From: an uncultured Clostridia bacterium
GTDB taxonomy: Bacteria > Bacillota > Clostridia > Oscillospirales > Ruminococcaceae
Reading direction: 5' to 3'
NCBI GenBank assembly: GCA_948473085.1
Contig: CAOKWH010000007.1
Span: forward strand, 1 to 64,000
DNA: 64,000 nt
The translations under genes and the position numbers were made by a program. Positions within the stretch are counted from its first letter, which is position 1; each line of letters starts with the position of its first letter. The notes under the pieces were generated by a model. The model searched no databases. It was not told where the DNA came from and saw nothing but the letters and a program-made list of their open reading frames with translations. This document shows positions 31,794-41,649 of the stretch, piece after piece.

Positions 31794-33980
31794 TTGGAGA
31801 AGATTTATACCATCGATGACCTGATGCGGGTGATAGAGGAGAGCGGGCGCAACTATGACAGGGCGCGGATTATGGCGGCCTACCAGCTGGCCGAACAGGC
31901 GCACAAACAGCAGGTGCGGCGCTCGGGCGAGCCGTACATCAGCCACCCTGTTGCTGTGGCCCATATCCTGGTGGGGCTGGGCATGGACACCGAAACGGTG
32001 GTGGCCGCCCTGCTGCACGATGTGGTGGAGGACACCGAAACCACCAGTGAGGCCATTGAAAAGCAGTTTGGCAAGGATGTTGCCCTGATGGTAAACGGTG
32101 TGACCAAGCTGGGGCAGGTGCCCTTTTCCACCCGGGAGGAGCAGCAGGCGGAAAATGTGCGCAAAATGCTGCTGGCTATGGCCCAGGATGTGCGGGTTAT
32201 TCTCATCAAGCTGGCCGACCGGCTGCACAACATGCGCACAATGGATTCCATGCCCCCCCAGAAGCAGCTGGACAAATCGCTGGAAACCATGGAGGTGTAT
32301 GCTCCCCTGGCCCACCGGCTGGGCATCAAGTCGGTGAAGGAGGAGCTGGAGGATACCGCCCTCAAATTTTTGGACATCACCGCCTATGGGGAGATTGAAT
32401 CCCAGCTGAAGCTGCGCAAGGACGAGCGCAGCAAGTTTTTGCAGATGATCCGGGAGCGGCTCACCCGCCGCCTCACCGATGAGAATATCCACTTCCACCT
32501 GGAAAGCCGGGTGAAAAGCATCTATGGCATCTACCGCAAGGTGTACATGCAGGGCCGGGCCTTCGACGAGATTTTTGATGTCTACGCCCTCCGGGTCATT
32601 GTGGATACAGCCAACGAGTGCTACAATGTGCTGGGCGTGGTGCACGATATGTTCCGCCCCATCCCCAACCGCTTTAAGGATTACATCTCCACCCCCAAGG
32701 CCAACATGTACCAGTCGCTGCATACCACCGTGCTGGATAAGGAGGGCATCCCCTTTGAAATCCAAATCCGCACCTGGGATATGCACTATATAGCCGAATA
32801 CGGCGTTGCCGCCCACTGGAAGTACAAGGCCGGCATTGGCGGCAAGGACACCCTGGAGGAAAAGCTGGCCTGGGTGCGCCAGCTGCTGGAGGCCCAGCAG
32901 GAAAGCGACGATGTGGAGGATATTGTCCGCACCATCAAAACCGATATTGCCCCGGAGGAGGTGTTTGTGTTCACCCCCAAGGGGGATGTGCTCAGCCTGC
33001 CCTCTGGCTCCACGGTCATCGACTTTGCCTATGCCATCCATTCCGCTGTGGGCAACCGGATGCAGGGCGCCAAGATTGATGGGCGCATTGTGCCCATTGA
33101 TACGGTGGTGAAAACCGGCATGATTGTGGAAATTATCACCGGGAACACCAAAGGCCCCAACCGGGACTGGATTAAGATTGTAAAAACCAGCGAGGCCCGG
33201 AACAAGATTAAATCCTGGTTTAAAAAGGAGCGCCGGGAGGAGAACATCATCGAGGGGCGCAGCGAGCTGGAACGCGAGTTCCGCCGCAACTCCATCATGC
33301 TCAGCGAACAGCAGATGAACGAGTTCCTCCTCTTCCTGGCGGAAAAGCAGCAGATGCACACGGTGGAGGACTTTTTGGCCGCTATTGGCTACGGCGGCAT
33401 CTCCCTCTCCAAAATTATCCCCCGGGTCAAGGCGGAGTATATCAAGCGCTACCGCACCACCGAGGAGGAGAAGGCCAGCCAGGTGCTGCCCAAGCTCACC
33501 CAGAAAAAGTCCAAGGTGAGCAGCGGCGTCATTGTGGAGGGGCTGGACAGCTGCCTGGTCAAGTTTGCCCAGTGCTGCAACCCGCTGCCCGGCGACCCCA
33601 TCATCGGCTTTATCACCCGGGGCTCCGGCGTTTCCATCCACAAGGCGGACTGCCCCAATGTACACAATTCCATGAAGGACCCGGAGCAGGTGAGCCGCTG
33701 GGTTTCCGCCGAATGGGCGGACAACGCCACCCGGCGGGAGGTGTTCAAGTCGGCCATCGACCTGCTGGCCCACGACAGGGGGCTGCTGCTGGCCGATGTG
33801 AGCATTACGCTGAGCAATATGCACATACCCATCCACGCGCTGCAGGCCCGGGAGATGAAGGACGGCATGACCGCCATCACCCTGACGCTGGGCACCACCA
33901 ATCTGGAGCAGCTGAGCAACATTATGGCCAACCTGCGCAAGATTGAGGGCGTGGTGGAAGTAAAGAGAAGCAACCAATAG
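31794..33980 (+). CDS. relA: (p)ppGpp synthetase/hydrolase RelA/SpoT
   Basis: ALLHDVVEDT HD motif; synthetase, TGS and ACT domains. Confidence 0.96.
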   Translation: MEKIYTIDDLMRVIEESGRNYDRARIMAAYQLAEQAHKQQVRRSGEPYISHPVAVAHILVGLGMDTETVVAALLHDVVEDTETTSEAIEKQFGKDVALMVNGVTKLGQVPFSTREEQQAENVRKMLLAMAQDVRVILIKLADRLHNMRTMDSMPPQKQLDKSLETMEVYAPLAHRLGIKSVKEELEDTALKFLDITAYGEIESQLKLRKDERSKFLQMIRERLTRRLTDENIHFHLESRVKSIYGIYRKVYMQGRAFDEIFDVYALRVIVDTANECYNVLGVVHDMFRPIPNRFKDYISTPKANMYQSLHTTVLDKEGIPFEIQIRTWDMHYIAEYGVAAHWKYKAGIGGKDTLEEKLAWVRQLLEAQQESDDVEDIVRTIKTDIAPEEVFVFTPKGDVLSLPSGSTVIDFAYAIHSAVGNRMQGAKIDGRIVPIDTVVKTGMIVEIITGNTKGPNRDWIKIVKTSEARNKIKSWFKKERREENIIEGRSELEREFRRNSIMLSEQQMNEFLLFLAEKQQMHTVEDFLAAIGYGGISLSKIIPRVKAEYIKRYRTTEEEKASQVLPKLTQKKSKVSSGVIVEGLDSCLVKFAQCCNPLPGDPIIGFITRGSGVSIHKADCPNVHNSMKDPEQVSRWVSAEWADNATRREVFKSAIDLLAHDRGLLLADVSITLSNMHIPIHALQAREMKDGMTAITLTLGTTNLEQLSNIMANLRKIEGVVEVKRSNQ

Positions 33981-33990
33981 GAGGAACAGG

Positions 33991-34494
33991 ATGCGAGCAA
34001 TGATACAGCGGGTGGCTGCCGCCCGGGTGGAGATTGGACAGGAGATTGTGGGGGAGATTGGCCCGGGGCTGATGGTGCTGCTGGGGGTATCCGAGGGCGA
34101 CACCCAGGCCGAAGTGCAGTTTCTGGCCCGAAAACTGGTGAACCTGCGCATTTTTACCGATGAAAACGACAAAATGAACCTTTCCCTGATGGATATAGAC
34201 GGCCAGGCGCTGGTGGTTTCCCAGTTTACGCTGTATGGCAACTGCAAAAAGGGCAACCGGCCCTCCTTTATTGCCGCCGGCCGGCCGGAACTTTCCCAGC
34301 CGCTGTATGAGGATTTTGTGCACGAGCTCATTGCCCTGGGGGTGAGCAAGGTGGCCACCGGCCAGTTCGGCGCCGACATGCAGGTGTTTATCCAGAACGA
34401 CGGCCCGGTTACGCTTTTATTGGATACTGATGAAATTATGCCCAAAAAGGCCCCGGCACAGGGCCATACGCACAGCGGCAGCTGCACCTGCTGA
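33991..34494 (+). CDS. dtd: D-aminoacyl-tRNA deacylase
   Basis: MRAMIQRVAAARVEI; VSQFTLYGNCKKGNRPSF. Confidence 0.95.
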   Translation: MRAMIQRVAAARVEIGQEIVGEIGPGLMVLLGVSEGDTQAEVQFLARKLVNLRIFTDENDKMNLSLMDIDGQALVVSQFTLYGNCKKGNRPSFIAAGRPELSQPLYEDFVHELIALGVSKVATGQFGADMQVFIQNDGPVTLLLDTDEIMPKKAPAQGHTHSGSCTC

Positions 34495-34510
34495 ACAGGA
34501 GGATAAAACC

Positions 34511-35137
34511 ATGAAAATTTACACTTTGCCGCTGGGTATGCTGCAAACCAACTGCTATCTCCTTGCCACAGAGGGGGGCCACGCCGCCCTTGTTGACCCT
34601 GGGGCCGACGCCCAGCAGGTGGTGCGGGCGCTGGCCACCCTGGGGCTGCAGCCCCGGATGATCCTGCTCACCCATGCCCACTATGACCATATCGGCGCCG
34701 TGCGGGAGCTGCAGGAGTGCTACCCCGGTATCCAGGTACTGCTGGGGGAAGGGGATACAGAGATGTACCAAAGCCCCGAGCTGAACCTGGGCGGCCGCTT
34801 TGAGGACGCCGCCCGCTTTACCGGCCTTACCTACGACCGGGCGCTGCGGGATGGGGAAACGGTGCAGCTGGACGAGGTTTCGCTGCGGGTGCTGCACACC
34901 CCCGGCCACACCCAGGGGGGCGTGTGCTATGTGGGGGAGGGGGTCCTGTTCTCCGGGGATACGCTGTTCTGCCGGGAGGTGGGGCGCACCGACCTGTACG
35001 GCGGCAGCTTTGAGGCCCTCAAGCAGTCCATCACCCGGCTGTACCAGCTAAAAGGGGACTACCAGGTGTATCCCGGCCACGGCGAGGCCACCACGCTGGA
35101 GGAGGAACGCCGGGAAAACCCCTATGTGCGGGGGTGA
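34511..35137 (+). CDS. MBL-fold metallohydrolase
   Basis: LTHAHYDHIGAV; HTPGHTQGGVCY. Confidence 0.93.
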   Translation: MKIYTLPLGMLQTNCYLLATEGGHAALVDPGADAQQVVRALATLGLQPRMILLTHAHYDHIGAVRELQECYPGIQVLLGEGDTEMYQSPELNLGGRFEDAARFTGLTYDRALRDGETVQLDEVSLRVLHTPGHTQGGVCYVGEGVLFSGDTLFCREVGRTDLYGGSFEALKQSITRLYQLKGDYQVYPGHGEATTLEEERRENPYVRG

Positions 35138-35143
35138 CGGAAG

Positions 35144-36649
35144 ATGAAAGTATTATCCAAAGGCCGGGACTATGCCTATGAGATGGCCGGGGTGACTATG
35201 CTGTTTTTCCAGGGGGAAAAGGTATCGGTGCACACCGGCGATGGTGAGCCGGAAGGGGACTTTGTCCAAACCTGGGCGGAGGTCCGGGAGGGGAGGGCCT
35301 CCCTTTCGGTGCTGGTGCAGCGGGACGGCCGCCGCTGGGAGGCCAGCGAGGTGGTGCCGGTGCAGGAGGAAACGCTGGACGCCGCCTGCGAAACCCGGCT
35401 GGCCGTGCTGCTCTACCGCCTTTTGGAGGAAATTACTGGCGTGCATCCCAAGTGGGGGGTGCTCACCGGTATCCGCCCGGTAAAGCTGATTCAGCGGCGG
35501 ATCGACCAGGGTATCCCCCGGGAGGAGATTTTCCGGGAGTTCCGGGAGGAGCTGCTGGTGTCGGAGGAGAAGCTGCGGCTGGCCTTTGCCACCCAGGAGA
35601 AGGAGCACGCCATCCTCTCCCGGAACACGCCGGACAGCTTCAGCCTTTACATCTCCATCCCGTTCTGCCCCTCCCGGTGCCTCTACTGCTCGTTTGTATC
35701 CCATTCCATTGAAAAGACCTACAAGCTCATGGACAGCTACATCGACCGGCTGTGCCAGGAGATTGCCCACACCGCTCAGGTGGCCCGGCAGTGTGGCCTG
35801 CGGCTGCGCACCGTCTACTTTGGCGGCGGCACCCCCACCTCCATTACCGCCGGGCAGCTCCGCCGGCTGACCGACTGTGTGGCGGCCCACTTTGACCTTT
35901 CCCAGCTGTGGGAATACACCATCGAGGCCGGCCGGCCCGACACCATCACCCGGGAGAAGCTCCAGGTGATACGGGAGGCGGGGGTTACCCGCATCAGCAT
36001 CAACCCCCAGACCTTTAACGACGGGGTGCTGCGCTTTGTGGGGCGCAAACACCCGGCTTCGGCGGTGGTGGACTGCTACCAAATGGCCCGGGAACTGGGG
36101 TTTGACAACATCAACATGGATATCATAGCCGGGCTGCCCACCGATACGCTGGGCAGCTTCCGGCAGACGGTGGAAAAGCTCATTGCGCTGCGGCCGGAGA
36201 ACATCACGGTGCACACCCTCTCGGTCAAGCGTTCCGCCGACCTGTCCGGGGAGAAGGCGGTGGACCTGGCCGCCCTCACCGGGGATGTGGCCGGCATGGT
36301 GGATTATTCCCAGCGGCGGCTGATGCAGAGCGGCTATGCCCCCTACTACCTCTACCGCCAGCGCAATATTCTGGACAACCTGGAAAACACAGGCTACTGC
36401 ATCCCCGGCAAGGAGGGGCTGTACAATGTCTATATTATGGACGAAACCCACACCATCCTGGCCTGCGGGGCCGGGGCGGTTTCCAAGCTGCGCCAGCCCG
36501 GCGGCCCGGATATCAAACGCCTGTACAACTTTAAATACCCCTATGAATACATCGACCGGTTTGAGGAGATTTTGGAGCGGAAAAACGAGGCCCTGGCCTT
36601 CTACCAGGCCTACCCCGCCCGGGGTTTCCGGGATTTGGACAGTTTTTGA
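35144..36649 (+). CDS. hemZ: HemZ-like radical SAM coproporphyrinogen dehydrogenase
   Basis: ISIPFCPSRCLYCSFVS radical SAM CxxxCxxC. Confidence 0.88.
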   Translation: MKVLSKGRDYAYEMAGVTMLFFQGEKVSVHTGDGEPEGDFVQTWAEVREGRASLSVLVQRDGRRWEASEVVPVQEETLDAACETRLAVLLYRLLEEITGVHPKWGVLTGIRPVKLIQRRIDQGIPREEIFREFREELLVSEEKLRLAFATQEKEHAILSRNTPDSFSLYISIPFCPSRCLYCSFVSHSIEKTYKLMDSYIDRLCQEIAHTAQVARQCGLRLRTVYFGGGTPTSITAGQLRRLTDCVAAHFDLSQLWEYTIEAGRPDTITREKLQVIREAGVTRISINPQTFNDGVLRFVGRKHPASAVVDCYQMARELGFDNINMDIIAGLPTDTLGSFRQTVEKLIALRPENITVHTLSVKRSADLSGEKAVDLAALTGDVAGMVDYSQRRLMQSGYAPYYLYRQRNILDNLENTGYCIPGKEGLYNVYIMDETHTILACGAGAVSKLRQPGGPDIKRLYNFKYPYEYIDRFEEILERKNEALAFYQAYPARGFRDLDSF

Positions 36650-36783
36650 ACAGGATGAACCATTTTTAAACTTTCGCCCCAGGGGTTGTGTTTCCGCCCA
36701 AAGGGGAATATAATCAGAACAACGGGGGACAAACTATTGCTGTATGGCGGGGTTTGCCCGATTGATTTGGAGGTGTTTTGTCA

Positions 36784-37221
36784 ATGAGTTTTGTAGATAA
36801 GGTGATCCATTCGGCCAAGAATATGGCCAATGCCGCCAGCGAAAAGGCGGGGGAGGTGTACGAGATTGGCAAGCTGCGCCTGGCGCTGGCCAGCCTGAAC
36901 GGCGACCTGGACGCCGCCTATACCCAGCTGGGCCGTCTGGAGTACGACGCCCACCGGAATAAGAACGACAACACGGTGCTCATCGAGGCCTGCCTGGCCG
37001 AGATTGACAGCATCCAGCAGGATATGGATAGCCTAACCCAGGAGATTGCCGAGGCCACCGGCGAGCGGGTTTGCCCCCACTGCGCCGAGAGTGTGGCGGC
37101 CGACGCCGCCTACTGCCCCAAGTGCGGCGCCAAGATGGAGGCAAAAGCCGCCGAGGCCGCGCCCCTGGAGGAGGACTACATCACAGTGGAATCCAACGAG
37201 GCCCCGGCCCAGGAGGAATAA
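36784..37221 (+). CDS. Small protein with C-terminal zinc ribbon
   Basis: CPHCAESVAADAAYCPKCG. Confidence 0.7.
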   Translation: MSFVDKVIHSAKNMANAASEKAGEVYEIGKLRLALASLNGDLDAAYTQLGRLEYDAHRNKNDNTVLIEACLAEIDSIQQDMDSLTQEIAEATGERVCPHCAESVAADAAYCPKCGAKMEAKAAEAAPLEEDYITVESNEAPAQEE

Positions 37222-37392
37222 GCCGCTAAACCCTGCAAGCAGCCCTTCCGGCATGCCGCCGGGGGGCTGTTTTTGGGTTTTGGCCCGGCGGGCCGTACTA
37301 TTTGCCCCCGGATGGGAATACCATAGAGCAGCAGGGGGAACAACCCACGCCGGGCTGCGGCCCGGAATTGTACAGGACAAGGGGGCGAGCAG

Positions 37393-39132
37393 TTGGAGCA
37401 AAAGGTGAGAGGCGGCGGGCAAAACTTTTTGCACGGGGCGCTGATCCTGGCGGTTTCGGCCTTTGCAGTCAAGCTGATTGGGGCCTTTTTCAAGGTGCCG
37501 CTGGCCAACATTTTGGGCGGCGGGGGCATGGGCTACTTTATGACGGCCTATGACCTGTTTAACCCGGTGCGGTCGCTGGCCATAGCGGGGGTGCCGGTGG
37601 CGGTGTCCAAAATGGTGTCCGAAAGCGTGGCCACCGGCCGGTATGCCGACGCCCGGCGCACCTTTCGGGCGGCAGTGGCCCTGATGTGCCTCACCGGCCT
37701 GGCAGGCAGCGCCATCATCTGCCGGTTTGGCGGGCGGTTTGCCGTGATGGCGGGCAACCCCGGCGCCGCTGTGGCCGTGGCGTCGATTGCGCCGGCTATT
37801 TTCTGCTGCTGTATAATTGCGGCATATCGGGGATACTATGAAGGGCAGAGGAATATGTATCCCACTGCCGTTTCCCAGGTGTTTGAGGCGGTGATTAAGC
37901 TCATCTGCGGCATCGGCTTTGCCGGCTATGTCTACACCCGGGGGGTGAACGGCTACACCCAAAACGGTTATATCTTTGGGGTATATGCCCGGGATGCCGA
38001 TATGGCGGCGGCCATTTTATCCCAGTACACCGCGGCAGCGGCCATCTGGGGGGTGAGTGTCAGCACCTTTGGGGCAATGCTGTTCCTCATGGCCCGGCAC
38101 GCGCTGGTGGGGGATGCCCTGCCGCCCGGGACCGGCCCCGCCCGGAGCTACGCCAGCATTGCAGGCGAAATGCTGCGCACCGCTGTGCCGGTCTGCCTGG
38201 GCTCGCTGACGGTGAGCATGGCCTCGCTGGTGGACCTGTTTACGGTGATGAACCGGCTGGGCGCCGCCATTGCGGCCTCTCCTGGCGCCTTTGCCCAGGC
38301 CTATGGCGATATTTTAAAGGGGGGGATGGAGCTTTCCCAGCTGCCCAACTACCTATATGGCTCTTACACCGGGCTGGCCCTTACCATCTTTGGCATTGTG
38401 CCGGCGGTTACTACGGTGTTTGGCATCAGCGCCCTGCCCAATGTGGCCGCCGCCTGGAAGGTGCGGGACCGGGGGCGCACCCAGGCCAACATTGCAGCGG
38501 TGCTGCGCATTGTGGCCATCATCGCTGTGCCGGCGGGGCTGGGCATCAGCGCCCTGAGCCGCCCCATCCTGGAACTCTTTTTTGACGGCCGCCAGCAGGA
38601 GATTGGGGTGGCGGCGCCGCTGCTTTCGGTGCTGGGGGTGGCGGTCATCTTTGTTTCGCTGGCTTCCCCCATCAACAGCATGCTCCAGGGCATTGGCCGC
38701 ATTGACCTGCCGGTGAAGCTGATGGCCATTGGCGCCGCCATCAAATTCGGGGTGAACTTTTTGCTGCTGCGGGTGCCTCAAATTGGCATTTTGGCGGCGC
38801 CGGTGGGCACATTGGCCTGCTACCTGTTTTTGGTAGCGGCCTCGCTGTGGGCCATCCACCGGGAAACCGGGGTGCAAATCCGCTTTGGGGCCACCTTTGG
38901 GCGGCCGCTGCTGGCCGGGCTGTGCTGTGCCGGCGGGGCGTGGTTTGGCTACTATTCCCTGTTTGGCGGGGTGAAAAACCACCTTTATACCCTTTTGTCT
39001 ATTGGCATTGGTGCCATAATTTACTTTATTTTGCTTTTCGTTTTGCAGATAGTGACGAAAGATGACATTTTAATGCTGCCCGGCGGCAAAAAAATAGGAA
39101 AAACACTTGAAAAATTGCGTGTTATAAGATAA
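37393..39132 (+). CDS. SpoVB/MurJ-family (YabM-like) flippase
   Basis: Polytopic; adjacent to hemZ and the yabO-yabR cluster. Confidence 0.85.
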   Translation: MEQKVRGGGQNFLHGALILAVSAFAVKLIGAFFKVPLANILGGGGMGYFMTAYDLFNPVRSLAIAGVPVAVSKMVSESVATGRYADARRTFRAAVALMCLTGLAGSAIICRFGGRFAVMAGNPGAAVAVASIAPAIFCCCIIAAYRGYYEGQRNMYPTAVSQVFEAVIKLICGIGFAGYVYTRGVNGYTQNGYIFGVYARDADMAAAILSQYTAAAAIWGVSVSTFGAMLFLMARHALVGDALPPGTGPARSYASIAGEMLRTAVPVCLGSLTVSMASLVDLFTVMNRLGAAIAASPGAFAQAYGDILKGGMELSQLPNYLYGSYTGLALTIFGIVPAVTTVFGISALPNVAAAWKVRDRGRTQANIAAVLRIVAIIAVPAGLGISALSRPILELFFDGRQQEIGVAAPLLSVLGVAVIFVSLASPINSMLQGIGRIDLPVKLMAIGAAIKFGVNFLLLRVPQIGILAAPVGTLACYLFLVAASLWAIHRETGVQIRFGATFGRPLLAGLCCAGGAWFGYYSLFGGVKNHLYTLLSIGIGAIIYFILLFVLQIVTKDDILMLPGGKKIGKTLEKLRVIR

Positions 39133-39348
39133 TATATAAATTGTCGCTGCCGCGCCGGAGGCCGCTTTTTGCCTATAATACGGCGTTTGTACCGGGTGCG
39201 GCGGCTGTCCCGTTTTGCAAATCAGGCCTGGGGGATATTTCCCCAAAGGTTTGGGCAGGATAACCCTGCTTGAGAATATCTACCGCCTGCCAGCGCAGCC
39301 TGCGGGGTGCCAGGGCGAACAAGCTATTTTAAATGGAGGAATTTTAAA

Positions 39349-39624
39349 ATGACAAAGACAGAACTCATCAGCGCAGTTGCCATGAAGGCAGAGCTGACAA
39401 AGAAGGATAGCGAAAAGGCAGTTTCGGCTGTGTTTGAGGCCATTACCGAGGCCCTGGTAGCAGGCGATCCGGTTTCCCTGGTGGGCTTTGGCAAGTTTGA
39501 AGTGAAGAACAGAAGCGAGAAGATGGGCATCAACCCCCGCACCAAGCAGCCGATGAAGATTGCTGCTTCCCGGCTGCCCGCGTTCCGCGCCGGCAAGGCC
39601 CTCAAGGATGCCGTTGCCAAGTAA
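39349..39624 (+). CDS. hup: HU family DNA-binding protein
   Basis: MTKTELISAVAMKAELTKKDSEKAV...GFGKFEVKNR. Confidence 0.96.
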   Translation: MTKTELISAVAMKAELTKKDSEKAVSAVFEAITEALVAGDPVSLVGFGKFEVKNRSEKMGINPRTKQPMKIAASRLPAFRAGKALKDAVAK

Positions 39625-39703
39625 CTGAAAACAAGAGCTGTAAGCATTCGGGCCAGGGGGTATTCCCGGCCCGATTTTTGTTGTAAAAAGGAGAGTTTGG
39701 TTT

Positions 39704-39946
39704 ATGCGTTTGGATAAATACCTGAAGCTGACACGGCTGATAAAGCGCCGCACCATTGCCAACGAGGCCTGCGACGCCGGCCGGGTGCTGGTGAACGGCA
39801 AGGAGGCCAGGGCCTCGCTGGCCGTAAAGGAGGGGGACATTATCGAAATTAACCTGGGCAGCCGCCCGCTGAAGGCCAAGGTACTCAAGGTGAGCGAGCA
39901 TATCACCAAGGAGGACGCCCCCACCCACTACCAGCTGCTGGATTAG
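39704..39946 (+). CDS. rqcP: S4-domain protein YabO/RqcP
   Basis: MRLDKYLKLTRLIKRRTIANEACDAGRVLVNG. Confidence 0.93.
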   Translation: MRLDKYLKLTRLIKRRTIANEACDAGRVLVNGKEARASLAVKEGDIIEINLGSRPLKAKVLKVSEHITKEDAPTHYQLLD

Positions 39947-40007
39947 GGGTACTAATTGCCGGGATCCCCGCATATAGTTGCAGTAGAACATATCTGGGGG
40001 GATTTTC

Positions 40008-40289
40008 ATGGCTTCGGACAAGAAGGGCGCGGCCCAGCGCCCGCAGAATATCTTTATGGAGAGCCGCTCCAAAATGGCGGTGACCGGCGTGACCGATATT
40101 GACAGCTTTGATGAAAACAGCATCCTGCTGTATACCGACCTGGGGGCGCTGGTTATCCACGGCGCCGGGCTGCACATCGACCGCATCGACCTGGACAGCG
40201 GGGAGCTCACCCTCACCGGGGAGATTTCCTCCGCCGCCTACGACGAATCCCGGGTGAAGGGCGGCTTTTTCACCCGGCTGTTCCGGTAA
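40008..40289 (+). CDS. yabP: Sporulation protein YabP
   Basis: ENIFMESRSKMAVTGVTDIDSFDENSILLYTDLG-type sequence; position in cluster. Confidence 0.9.
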   Translation: MASDKKGAAQRPQNIFMESRSKMAVTGVTDIDSFDENSILLYTDLGALVIHGAGLHIDRIDLDSGELTLTGEISSAAYDESRVKGGFFTRLFR

Positions 40290-40293
40290 GGGC

Positions 40294-40728
40294 ATGGCAG
40301 CGGCGCAGTTTTACATCTTTTTGGGTGCCATGCGGCTGGGGGCGGTGTTCGCCCTGCTGTATGCCCTGCCGGCGGCGGCCCGCCGGGCTTTCCGGCTGTC
40401 CCGGTGGTGGGTGTCGGCGCTGGACCTGCTCTTTTTCTTCGGGGTGGGGCTGGTTAGCTTCCTCTACCTGCTTTCGGTGCTGGATGGGCAGCTCCGGGGC
40501 TTTGTGCTCATCGGCGAGGGGCTTGGGGCGCTGCTGGTGCGGTGCAGCGCCTACCCGCTGCTGCTGCGGGTGCTGGAGGGCCTTCTGGGGCTGCTGCGGC
40601 GCATTTTGCAGCTGCCGCTTTCCCTTTTGGCAAAAAGCGGGGCCATTGTACAAAAAGCATGGGGGAGAGCCGCCCCCCGGCTGAAAAATGCGATAAATTT
40701 TTCCCGGCAAATTCCCCCGCCCACTTGA
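40294..40728 (+). CDS. yabQ: Spore cortex protein YabQ
   Basis: Polytopic small protein between yabP and divIC. Confidence 0.8.
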   Translation: MAAAQFYIFLGAMRLGAVFALLYALPAAARRAFRLSRWWVSALDLLFFFGVGLVSFLYLLSVLDGQLRGFVLIGEGLGALLVRCSAYPLLLRVLEGLLGLLRRILQLPLSLLAKSGAIVQKAWGRAAPRLKNAINFSRQIPPPT

Positions 40729-40800
40729 AAAACGGCTGGCAGATATAGTATAATTTAGATAGGCAAATTTGCGGCTATAAACAGGATGGAGGGGATGCCC

Positions 40801-41091
40801 ATGGCAAAGGTGTCGCAAAAGCGGAAAAACCTGCTGTTTAAGACAGCCATGCTGCTGTTTACCCTCTATATTGCGCTGTCGCTGGTGCAGATACAGGGCA
40901 AGATTCAGGAAAGCCGGGAGCTGCTGGAGCTGCTGGAGCAGCAGAACGAGGAGCAGCGCATTGCCAACAAGGAGTTGGAGCGGATATTGTCGGACGGCAC
41001 CCAGGAGGAGTATATTGAGCGGATTGCCCGGGAGCGCCTGGGCTTCGCCTATCCCAAGGAGCAGGTACTGATTGATATTTCCGGTAGTTGA
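40801..41091 (+). CDS. divIC: DivIC/FtsB-like septum formation initiator
   Basis: TM followed by coiled coil and YIERIARERLGFAYPKEQV. Confidence 0.88.
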   Translation: MAKVSQKRKNLLFKTAMLLFTLYIALSLVQIQGKIQESRELLELLEQQNEEQRIANKELERILSDGTQEEYIERIARERLGFAYPKEQVLIDISGS

Positions 41092-41125
41092 TGGCGGCCA
41101 AAAATTTTAGGAGGAACTATTCTGA

Positions 41126-41593
41126 ATGCAGCTGGTGGTTGGAAACATTGTTGAGGGCAAGGTAACGGGTATCACAAAGTTTGGCGCCTTTATCGATTTG
41201 GGCGAGGGCAACACAGGCATGGTACATATTTCTGAGGTGGCCGCTACCTTTGTAAAGGAAATTCGCGATTATATCAAGGAAAACGATATTGTAAAGGTGA
41301 AAATCCTCAGCATTGCTGAGGATGGCAAAATCAGCCTTTCCATGAAGAAGGCCGAGCCGCAGCAGGCCGCCCCCGGCCGGGAGCAGGGGGAAAGGGGCGA
41401 GCGCCCGGCGCGTCCCCGGCGGCAGTCTGCCCCCCGGGATACTGGCTGGAAGGGCCCTAAGCCGGTGGCCGAGCCCCAGAGCTTTGAGGATATGATGAGC
41501 CGGTTTAAACAAACCAGCGATGATAAAATGTCCGATTTGAAAAAGTATATGGACGGCAAGCGGGGCACCTCCTTTAAAAGGGGCCAGCGGTAA
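41126..41593 (+). CDS. yabR: S1 RNA-binding protein YabR
   Basis: GNIVEGKVTGITKFGAFIDLGEGNTGMVHISEVA. Confidence 0.9.
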   Translation: MQLVVGNIVEGKVTGITKFGAFIDLGEGNTGMVHISEVAATFVKEIRDYIKENDIVKVKILSIAEDGKISLSMKKAEPQQAAPGREQGERGERPARPRRQSAPRDTGWKGPKPVAEPQSFEDMMSRFKQTSDDKMSDLKKYMDGKRGTSFKRGQR

Positions 41594-41649
41594 GAAGTTT
41601 GTACGGAGTGTGCCCGACACACTCCGTTTTTTATCGGCAGGAGGAACGG

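Noticed and set aside
31770-34487. 905-aa minus-strand ORF
   Set aside because: Shadow of relA and dtd, which have clear family motifs.
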